Below are positions 23,701 to 35,700 of a DNA stretch of 64,000 nucleotides, piece by piece. The position numbers were made by a program, and so were the translations under genes. Numbering within the stretch: position 1 is the stretch's first letter; each line of letters opens with the position of its first letter. Origin of the DNA: Balanoglossus misakiensis (Eukaryota > Hemichordata); the NCBI GenBank assembly GCA_040954595.2, contig CM082578.2, positions 13,826,001 through 13,890,000 on the forward strand. Direction: 5' to 3'. The notes under the pieces are model-generated. The model was given only the letters and a program-made list of their open reading frames with translations. It ran no database searches and had not been told where the DNA came from.

Positions 23701-26700
23701 AGTTGGATACAGTCTGGCAATCAAGCCTAGTCTCTTGATCACGCGGCCTGAAAGCCAGTCCCCTTCACTTGATTTATTTGTCGATTTATCCACTGACAAA
23801 TCAGAAAAAAGGGACATAAATAGAAATAACAAAAATGGTAACTTTACAAGCTGAAAACCTTTCAGTTATACAATTTTGGTTTTCTTTTCCAATTACTTTT
23901 TGAATTGAAATGTGGGAACGGTGTGAAAGACTCCAATCAACTCGGTGAAGTATACGTGTGTAAGTAATTCGGAGATATTGTGTTGGACATTGGATTAAAC
24001 GAAGGGTGGCCAATTGAAATGTAAAAGTCAATTCATAGGAACAGAACGATTTGGATACACAGGAAGATGAATTTACATCGTGGCAAAGTGAAAAATCCAG
24101 ATTTGTAATCTTTGTTAGAAGTACTATCGTTGGGTTTATAGCTTCTCGTGAAAAATGCGAAGGCAGGAGAAACGAAGGCGTGTCTTTCCCCCGTTTACAG
24201 ATTTTAAGATTTGAGGTGTTTTCATGCATCGTGTGAGTTTCGAAAATTGAAAGGGTTTCGGCAAAGTGCAACTAATGCGTTATAGGCGGGCGGAAGAAAA
24301 CTGCCAGTACATTTCCCCAAGCGTATTAAGACTGAAAAACTGCATGCTGTTATAAAACCATGTTTGGAGGATCTTACAGAAAACCCTAAGTCCTTTCCCT
24401 TGGCGTGCTTTTTGGTTAAGGCGAGGGATTACGTCATTAACAACATTAGCGCGACCGCGGCGATTTCGCTATTAGCCTTAATTAATTAAACATACTAAGC
24501 TGATTGTGACCTTTTTCCGAAATTCTACACTGCAAAGCATTCAATTGTCTGCATAACTGAAAAATATATTTGTCAGCGTTAGGTTGATTTATATGTATGT
24601 CCCATGTCTGTGAACTGGTCGTTGTTAGTCGTCAGGTAATCACTGTTCAAATTGAAATTTTACAAAAAGTAAAAATAGCCGCGGTCAGTATCTGGAACAG
24701 TGGGTTCATTGCGATGGCTTTAAGGTGAAATTACCACCACAATAATGTCTAGTAGTGGGCATCATTAAACACAACAAATCGTGGCACAGTTTGGACCGAA
24801 GCATAATACAAAACCCTTAATGTAAATAATTGAACCTTGGCACGTGTCACCCAGTCCTGTGGAAAAATCTGTGGAATTCAAAAGGTGACCTTTTCGAGCG
24901 ACGATTAGTAAACCGATAATGTATGTAAATAATCACCGAGGACGACGATAGACTTATCTGTTCTACGTGTCTTTCTGGCGAATTCAATGTTATCAATGGT
25001 AAATATTACCGCTACCATATCTCCAGCTGAGAAATTCCTACCTTCTGCATGTTCGTTGGATAAACGCTAATTGGTCATTATGCTGTGATATTGTCTATTT
25101 TATTACTTATTTCTGAAGCTGACGCTGTGATTTACTGGCAATTCTAAGACGATTATTTTCTTATATCCTACCTCGTCAAATCCTCGCACGGCTAATTGAC
25201 ATGTTTTGATGTATCTTATGGCAATATTGTGTCCACATTTGAAAACTTCCGTGCACATGTCAACCGTAATCCAAAATTGTTGTTGGATTTACCATGGCAA
25301 CAAACATGTAGCTAATATGAACCTTGTGAGAACATATCGTGTTTTTAGAATTCTCGGTGTTTTGTTTTGTCCTGGGTGGTCAAATCACATTATAATGTTA
25401 AATTAAGGTTGAAGTGGCGAAAACTGACTGTAGAAGGCTTTGGAGAGGATATTTACGTGACAGAATTTGCTTCAAAGTTCTGTTCTTATACTATGGAACT
25501 CGTTCAACTTTTCACTTGAGGTTTTCTAGAACAATATTTAAACAAGACCAACTTTAACGGTTGTCGTTTATTAAACATAGCAGAAATCGGCCATTGTGGA
25601 ATCTATCGACTAGGTGCGATTTCTATCACTCACCCGAGGCAGGAAAATCCCATTTGAGGGAGCGAGAATTGAAGAATATAAAGGTGACGCCAAACCGACA
25701 TTTCACTTAAAATACGAGTGGTACTCATTGTGCAAGTAGTTCTCACTGATAACTATTAACGGGACATTGGCAAGATACCGCGAACGACTAATCATTACGT
25801 ATCTGATCTGTCAACATTTGTCAATACACGAATCACAGCCACAGTGTCATCGGTGTGAAAGTGCTATTGAAATTTGACCTCAGGGTTATAACTGTTGTCG
25901 TTCTGCGACACACCCATGGCGTCTCAATTCCAGTACAACCGTTTGTCTTCATTAACGGTTGCCACGATTAGCGGTTGTGCTGCAACTGCAGCCGATATCT
26001 AAGTGCGTTCGTTTATTACGAATTAAATGCACGATATAGAATCAGCATGTAAACTATCTGCTGCCACAAACCTGGAATTCAGAAGTGCGGTGGGCGTTAA
26101 CTTTTTGGATAATGTCCGTCACGTATTTTGATAAACATGAAATCGAGAGGTAGAGTATACTTGACGAACTTCCATATTAGCAGAACGTTTGTTTCGACGT
26201 TGGGATCGTTTTATATACACTGAAATGGAGCATTTTGCTGAAGTTGAAGCTGATATATTCATAAACACACAAGACAAGTTTGTAGAGAAGAATAACTCAA
26301 TCGTACTGTTACCGAATCGCTATCGAAAATTCTGACGGGAATCTGTTTTTCGACGATTTGTCACTGAATATATGAATACGCACAGTTTACTTGAACCCTG
26401 GGGAATAATTTCTACTTCAATCCCCTTTATGTCAAACATATTCAGAACCCGATCTGGCAGTCGGTGACCCCTTAACATATGCTCAACCCTTTCCAGGAAT
26501 TGCAAATACAGTCTATAGTGTCTGAGTATCCAAGTTTGTGGTCGCATCACGTTTGCATTGCAAACAGACAATAGCATTGTCCCCACAATATAAGTAAGCT
26601 GAATGGTCAGCCGCTGCTAACAGCCACCTTAAGTTTAATAATTAATGATTGCACTATCTCAGTTGTGTCCGCAGCGCAGCTATGAAAGCCCTCTCATCTA

Positions 26701-29700
26701 CTTTACCGGTAAACCATATATGAACGGATTACACTACCGACATTTAAATTCCACTGTAAAATAACGACTGACATCACTATCAAGGCATGTCTCAAAATAT
26801 ATGATGATGTACATCTCCGACGGGAGTAAAAAATACAATTTGTTTTCCCAGTCACAGAGCTTCAGATAAGAGAATTTGACAACGGAGAGACAGCTGCGGC
26901 CGTTTTGCCAGAGTTCATGCAGCGATGCTTGTCCTCCAATTAAATTGAAAGAAAATCACTAGCATTCGTTCAATCGCACTTGATGCAAACCTTTCTCGCT
27001 CAAGGGCATAGCAAAGTCCTTGGTGCAAATTTACCTCCGATTTACCGATAAAACATGTTTACCACGCTCTGTGATTGACTCCTAAGTTGTTCAATGACTT
27101 CCACACCTGAATGACAGCTTCAACAATCGCAAGTAACACAGAACAGAGAACAGCCAATGTCCTAACGTTCCAGTCACTGTCCAGTCAAAAGAAAGAGTTT
27201 AGGAGGATACCCATCCCTATATTCCTTGATGGAGACATATCTGGCAAAAAAGAAATGTTACCTGGACACCAGGGAATGCTGCTTGAAGTGAATCGATCCA
27301 TGTGTTAACAGTGCGTGCATCATCCATGCGTACGTTAACATAAAGGGGTGGTTCACCTTCTCCGCTGTTGCAATTGACTCTCCTGCCAATGAAAAGAAAG
27401 TTTATCATTTTATGTTGATGTCATAACACCAATTATTTATTAATTATTATCATTCAAGGTCATGAAACTAGCAGGCCCGAGAAACAACTGACAATTAAAA
27501 TAAGGTCACTGGGTGGCCAGAATGGGTAAGTGTAGCCTGCTAAGCCTGATGCAGCCGTCAAGATTGAGAATTGAAATGAGTCGGCAGTAGAAGGGTATTC
27601 TCTGAGTATATAATATTTCGATTGAAATGAGAGACACGTCTCCAAAAAGCAATTATGATGACTGACGCACATGTTACGTCATGTTTGGATGTTGGTGTTG
27701 TTGATGATGATATTGATGATGATATTGATGATGGCATTTTAAAGCCCCATTCCCTGCTACATTTTGCAATATATTCGCACATTTACTTTCAAGTTTAAGA
27801 TCGAATAATTTACATTCCCTATTTGGCCTCCGATGAAAATGGCAAAAAGTTCACAAAGTTCACTAACATGTTACTATAGTGATGAAAACTGACATGTTCA
27901 GACTCAAACACTGATGACTGTCGGGAAATCCAATTAACACCCAGGGGACTCTTTAACCTTGAAGACTTCTGCAGGAAACAACATTAATCACAACAGAACC
28001 CACATTGCAAACATAAGATCAAGATCTTGTCTTAGCAATAAAACACCAATTCATATCCGCCGGCAAACACATTACAAGCACAAAGTCGCTGACGTTTGAC
28101 ATTACTGTGGTTAATTTATTTGTATGTATAATCGATATTTCAAGAAACGCTTATCAAAATCGAGCCAAATTTTTGTATACAACTGGACTGTTTCCGTGGG
28201 TTTGTAATGAAACTGTGCCTTTTGCGTCGATAACATCTGTAATTCGACCCATGGGATATAACCTTCTGAAATGTATACTCGCGGTGAAGTCGCATTTGGT
28301 CTTTCAAATGCCTAATGCATAGATAAAAAATAAATGAACTTCGCCAAGGCGTTCAGTGATTTCGATTCCTTTCATCTCACAGTGGATTAAATTACGTGAT
28401 CATCTGGCAAGAGCGTCAAACTTAGTAGATGAATGAACTCGACTGGTGGCGCTTCCGTTCTGAATCGTCATGAACCGAAGACAACAGCGCGACCATGTGA
28501 ATTAGGATATTTCACGACGTTTCGCAGATAAATTCAGCTGAAGAAGAACGTCACATTGACTGACTAAAACTCAAACACGAGCTCGTGACTAATACATGCA
28601 AGCGCTAGACTCGTCAGGTGGTACAAATGTTCTAGTATACATGTAGTATCCACGTTACTCAAAGAGGTGTATTGCAAAATAATCAGCAAAGGTCTCACAT
28701 TTGCAACATCATGGTTTGAGACAAATGACAGATTCAGAGAATTTGACCTATTCAGTCGAATTCGGTAGGTGTCAGATTCAATCGTGTCTACTCTTGATCA
28801 TGTGATTCAGCCCCCCGGTACAGAATCAATACTTTCACGCCGCATTGAATCGAACGTGACATTTGCGAAGGTATAGACAGGTGTCGATATACGTGTAATC
28901 TTCCAAGCCAAGTTGATCTTCAAAGCGCCCCAGTCACGTGTCTAGGAGACATGCATCAGGAGTCACAGGATCTTCAAGGAATTCGACTTTTTAAAGCATT
29001 TACTTTTGAACTGGTCTATTGAGCCATGCTTTCCTCAATACGTTTCTGTTTCGTGGCGACGCAGACAATTTATTCCGCCGTTTAATGCTCCCCAGAACAT
29101 GCAATAATCTCAATGAATTTGCTTTGAACGGTTTATGCATATGCATAATAAAATAGAATCTAATTGGAATGATGTCTAAAACATGCATGACGTCACTTTT
29201 CATTTCAATAGTCCCTGGACCTTTTTATTAGTTCCCGGGCACCGTTGGCGGCGGTGGTTAATTAAAATGCATGCAATCAATTGTGGTGAGTCAGTAACAA
29301 TCTTCGTTGACGACGTAGCATTATTCGCCAGTACGGCTGTTGAACTTACCCCGTGAATAAACTTTTATAGGGTACGCAAACCGCATCACAAGGGAGTTTG
29401 TATTTGAAAGAGAGACACAAAAACACAAAACACCCCAAGAGTAATCATTCACAAACGACCATCGCCTTGTGGCCCAAACTGCACTTCGGCGAGACTATAG
29501 GCTGTGGGCATGAGTGTCGTAGACATCACGACGGGAGAAATCTCATTTGATATATTGAGACAAATCAAGCCAGGCTTACTCTGTGGAAACTTACCCTTTT
29601 CTCATGTGAGTCTTCACGCTAGTGTAGATTTGATCGAAAATCAATAAATCTTCTTTATCGCCGAACATGATGTAAGACTGAAAAAGAAGATTAAATGATT

Positions 29701-32700
29701 TTAGTCCATTGGGGAAACGCCGACACGTTAACGCTTCCAATAGTGAATTTCAAATGAAATGGTAAAGTTAAAGCATAGACAAAATGTGCGAACAACGCCA
29801 GGTTATGTTCTTTTGGGTCATTAAATTCTGTAGTCTGCGCTTTGGAAATCATCGCAGAATTGGCGCGAATACGTTTATTTGACCGTGCAACCAATGAAAC
29901 CAGAACTTGCAAACGTTTACTCAGCGAGCATCCGTGTACCCCGACAATATCATTGCACATCAAAACTGCAAAAGCTGCCGATCGGGGCACCCCTTATCTT
30001 TTCCAATGGTTTCGACCAAACGAACTATCCATGCGCATACAGTGGATTCTTTTAATACAAGAGAATCGTTGCACGACAACCAGCATTGCGACAGGTACAA
30101 ATATCTGGTAAGATGTCATATATTTCATATTTGCATGTCATAGTTTTTCGGCGGACAAACAGTATATTAGAAATAACCTTGCTACAAGATCTGGAGTTTC
30201 ACCAACTGAAGCCAATGTATACTTTTTTACGAAGCACGAAGTCTTTCCGGACTATATCAAATCAACGCTAATTTAGTACTAGGAACAAATATTGTATGTT
30301 ACAGACCACAAACCAAAAGGTTTGAAACCGTGCCGTGACGAATGAATTTCCGCGCATTGTAAATTGCTCATGTGTAAGTTAGTAAAGGAAATCGTTGAGG
30401 AGATTAACACGAAAGTAAATTAAATATTTTCAGCGCGTCAGTAAATCCGTAATAACAGACGTTGCCTCTACAAACAATGGCTACTCAGAATTGGAATATG
30501 GTTAGGGAAAACTTTCCTTTGAATGAAGGTTAAGCGCAGGGTCTATTTTCGCGAACGAGAATCGCGAGTGACGTTAAACTCAGTCTGTTATTCGAAACAA
30601 ATAAACGGACAGCCAATAAATGCGGTGTCTACGGTTCACGTACTGACGGACATCTTTGTGTATGAAAGATGCAACAGCGAAGGTAGAACAAAGCTCGCTA
30701 ACATCATCGTCGTAAAATGACATTGAAGTACATTGTGTATATACAAGGATTCTTATGAGAATGCGCATGTTTTTTTATATGTCCGTATGCGTACGCGTGT
30801 GCTTATGAGTAGATCGAACAGAGGTAGTTGGCAACGACACCTCAAAGCTGCAGCTATGACGTCGTCTAACACTGTTTCAAGTGTCAATGATGCGCGCGTG
30901 AAAGGCTCTCCAAAGATTCTTGAAGGAAGCAGAGATAAAGCAAGAAGTGGAGAATCATGATCCGGCGTCACGATCCTGAGACGTTTGCCTTCTTGAGCAA
31001 CTCAAGAGTCTAATCCCCGGCCCTCGGTATAAAGCTTATTGAAGCCGCAGTAAATCAAGACATCCTTGACGATGGATCTCAAGATGATATCGGTCACCGT
31101 TTTCTACTCTGCCATCTGCCCATTCGGTTACTACTTTTAGAGTTTCATTTGACCAGTTTTTTACACTGTTTATGCTTTGTGCGTCTACGGCGGTTTCTTG
31201 TACCTATCCCTGCAAGCATAGTGAAATGCCAAGTGTTCAGCTTATTAAAGCAGTCACTAAAACCTATGTATGTGCGTACAATCGATATTGTTATCGTTGA
31301 AAATTGAATATAAAGTGCGATGAAAATACTTTTGTCAACAATAACAACGGATGATGGAAATCGATGCACAAAAGTCATGTACATGTTATGCTGGCAAGCA
31401 GAGACATGGGTACCGTGGAGAGTAGAATGAAAAATTACAGTTTGTTATTTAAATATTGAAAACCAATGTCTCTTTAAGATGGCGCTCCATGTTTACACGC
31501 GCTTAAAACTGAGTGTGTAAACTTGACCGTGACGTGGTCTGTGGAGTGACCGTGGTTTACTTGACATTGGAACTTGAATACAATTTAATTAGAGAATGGA
31601 TGTCGCAACAACAACTCGCCAGTGCGAGTGCATTTTCCGCGATGCTATCATTTCCTGGAACAGTACGTACACATTATGTGACGAATGTGTCAAACGTTTG
31701 GCACGTGTCATCAATCATGTTCGTTGTATCACAGACAGTTGGTGGCTGTATCATAGATGCGCCATGCATGAAGCATATAGGGCATCACGGTGACCTTCTC
31801 CTCTCCGATGTCGCTACAAATTTTATAAAGCCAACATTTCGCCTTTACAACTTTTAAAATCGTGTATGAATAGCACGACAATGGACTATGATTTTTATTA
31901 TCTGAAAAAAGTGGAAGCGTGTATAGGTCACGTCATTTTAACACGTGAAGAGGGAAAACTGGCCTATTACGCCTAGATGGTGCAGGCATGTCCAATGATG
32001 TTCATATTGACTCGATTGTTGATATTTCAATATTTTCCCAAAGGTTTATTTTTGTGTTTAAAATGATTGGGCCCACTAGTACTACTACACTTTTCTTTGT
32101 TACGGACAATGTTCAGTTTTCAGAAAAAAATAATTAAGACTGTTTGAAAATAAGGGGAATATCCTTCACGTTTATGTTTCTTGTTCCTGACAGGTGCCAT
32201 AGGACTAGAAATGTATCGACACTTTAAAAGACTATCTTGAGACCGTTCGCATGACCAAACTGTTTGCTCGCCATATTCTTATAGAAAAAGGGGAGCAGTT
32301 ATTGGTCTCGAAAACACGTGATTTAAAAGCGATAACATCGCAAAAAAGGCCTATTAAATGAATCTGTGTTATTGCTAAATGGAAGTGTAATGTCATGTAC
32401 GCGTTAATGTACCGAACTACGTGGCGTTAGGTTCTCTCATACGGAGCAATTTGATGTTAAATTAGAGGCCGGGTTTTAGCGACTGTCTGAAGAGGCTGGA
32501 GGTTTCTATATATATATCATGGACATGCATCAAACGGACAGTTGTATGTGGCAACTGGAATTGAAAGTGATAGTCTCTCTACAGCATGGTCATTAATCTA
32601 CAACAGAGTGGTATATGCCAGTAGAATGTTTTATTTCCGTCTTGGAAAAAACAAACCAACGACTGAAATGTAAAGGTAGCGGACATTTTATTTCACATCA

Positions 32701-35700
32701 GATAAAGCGTTGACATCAATCACTTTGTTTGAAGTTCACAGAAGGCGTTGGCGTTAACACACAGCCGCAGGTGAACGCAGGTGGTGAGTTTTCGACGAAA
32801 CAAGCAAGTCGTATATAACACATTTATTTCGTAATAGCGATCATTGACAGACACATTTCCGCCGAGTTGGTTTATTTTACCGAAATTATCTGATTAAGGC
32901 GTGAGAATGTTACCAATGCAATGCCAAATATATGCAATTCCAGTGGTCCAACCGACTCTATTTCAGATCCCAATATAACATGACATTATTTTTCGAACTC
33001 GTACTCTTCTAATAGTGGTCGATTGTATGACGTTTTTGCCATTTGTCTTAACAGCGTTCACAAACACTTTGTTGCATAGCGCTCGACATCACCATGTGAT
33101 AAGCTTTATGGCTTTCGTCATGGGAGTCGGTGCCAATAACAGGAAAGCTTCCGATTTATATGAAAATGTCGCAAAAAGCCTGCGGATCAGACGTTCTGTC
33201 TCCCGTTATCACCTGTAATCTCTCCGACCTAAGTTTACCTGTGCTCTGTGTGTCTTTAAAACGCTGTAACAACATATCGCTGTCCGCATGTAATGATCGG
33301 ATGTTGTCTTCTTGTGATTTTATTTACCGGTAGATAATATCACTGAGTATTTGTTCTGTACAAGCGGTTTGCGTAATTACATGTACCGTTCAGGATCTTA
33401 GAGTAGCAATTACGGCTGCTCAGATAACGGGATCCTTTCCCATTCTAACCGAAAAGGGGAAAACAGATGACTTTGCCGATAACAACTGATGCAGTCAGAC
33501 TATTCGAAAAGGGAGAAGAACTTGTTAGGGCTATCTCATGTTGATCTTTTTTATCAGCTTTTGTTTTTTATACCAGCTCGGCAACGATTACAATTATGTT
33601 TCAGAGACGCCCTTTCAACATATTACATTATTCTCGATCGATTCTGACATTGTAGATCGTACTATACGACGCGACAAGCGACAACGACAGTGACGGATCT
33701 CATGAGAACCGACATATAAAACGGTGGCACTTTCGCTTTGTCCATAGTCAATTAACAACTAGCACCTGAAAAATACAAATTACAGCCGCGCCATGCTCTC
33801 TGGGGGCATTTTAAATGTAAAATAAGGAGTTAGACTTTCCGTGACCTCTAGTGGTGAGGGGTATAAGACTCACAATCAGAGGATTGTGGGTTTGAGACCC
33901 GGACAAGGGGCGGATTTTCTACCGGGGGGGGGGGGGGGTGACTTCATGGCCGTGATGTTGTCCCCTTGAGCAAGGCACTTTACATGTACTTCGCTTTTGA
34001 TGGTACATGTATGTGCATAAGCTTATTTGTGTGCGTTGATTTAGGAAAGGAACCTGTAAATGGGACTAGATCCTGTGGGTATTCCTAAGAGTGAAATAAA
34101 TACATAAATGAATAACTTAATTCTGTTTTATTGCAATTTGCAATTAGGTCTGTACTTATCTCGAGCCTAGTGGAAACAGTGATAAACAGAAAATGCTGAC
34201 ACTGACGCCCCGACGAGCATAGAAAGCATATGCACTGTACTGCAAATAAATTACATCCTTGAACAGCGGAGATTTTGTCATCAACGCTAGTTGGTTAACG
34301 ATATTTGTTTTGTAATTTTTGCTTCTATCGCGTTAAACTTTGATGTCGCTTCAACGTCAGTGTTGATATTTTGTGAACACGGCGTGTCTCCTCTCGAATG
34401 ATTGTATGCACTAGGCTTTGTCACAAAGGCGCTTTCAACTTCGAAGCGAATTCCCCGCGGCAGTACAACTTAGGAATTCATTTGGTAAAATGTTTTGCAA
34501 TTTCAAACCGTTAGAAACTTAGTAGGCGCTTCAAGTGAGTGTTTTGCAGTGATAGAATAATAGTTGATAGTTGTGTCGAAATGAATTAAGTTGAACAAAA
34601 CATCTTGGCAATGTACGCGATTTAGACTGCGATATGCTGTGTTTAGGTTTTGCTATCTGAGATATTTTCTACAATATGGATTGATATGTAAAGTTCTCCA
34701 TTTTGAAAATCAGTGAAATAGCCAGTAGACCGCCGTAGTTTTAAGTTGAATCCATAACCTGCGGGACAAAATATAGTAAAGAGGGCTACCAGAATGGCTG
34801 TTCCGCGTCGCCATCTTTATAACAAAATTTGCTACTAGACGTAAGCTTCCAGCGCAACTGTACAGAAACCGACCAGCGCATTAAAAATGCACTTTGAAAA
34901 ACAAAACTCTTCCGAAACTTTATTCATTATAACGAGTATTCCTATTTCAATATACCAGCATATATGTTACAGTTCAAGATTATCAGGTACCAGGAAATTT
35001 GAGAACTCGGCTCAAGAAATATCCTTACTGACGTCATCAGAACCGTTTTCTTATCATTATTATCGACGGAAATCACCATAACAGCCACTCCCGTTAATAT
35101 CATATTCGTGCTGCTTCTATAACTTATACGATTGAAATTAGTAGCCGCAGGACATTGTCAATTGATAAGAAACTGAACTGCAGTTCCAGAGATTCTGGAA
35201 CAACGTGATGTAACGAGAATACCTTAAGGGCATGCGAGTCTCTAAGTTTGTTACTAACAATTTTCATGATTTTTCTCTGACAGAAAGATTGCATATATCC
35301 GAAGTTGAGATTAAGAGAGACAAACAATTATGTCGTCAGACTAATTTGGCAGCCAGATGTATTGAAATACAATCACATCAACTTATTCGAATGACAGAGA
35401 TAGAACGACGCTCTCATGTACACACGTAGGGCCAATGGAAGATAAAAGTTATACAATCACTGCAGAGTTTGTCAAATTACCCGATCACTTTCTGGCACAA
35501 AGCACCGCCGATGGTAGTTATTGCAAACAAACAAATGAAATCGACGTTTCACAATCCCACCATTCTGATTTAACATGAATTGACACAAAACCTGCTTGTA
35601 GTTGAACTGAGATCAGATAGACACTCACCTTCAAAAGATACTCGTAAAATGAATCGGCACCAGCACCTAGGCCACTTTGTTGTCCTACCCAGTTCCCAGT

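Larger units (their letters stand above)
29678..35628 (-). other. EDEM1 intron c-d
   Basis: Largest recognised EDEM1 intron, about 6 kb. It contains the SINE at 33838-34115. A cysteine-rich open frame at 31596-31793 (+) is not supported as a gene. Confidence 0.6.

Noticed and set aside
31596-31793. Cysteine-containing 65-codon frame
   Set aside because: CxC and CxxC pairs are visible but match no known domain. There is no start context or splice support, and it lies within an EDEM1 intron.
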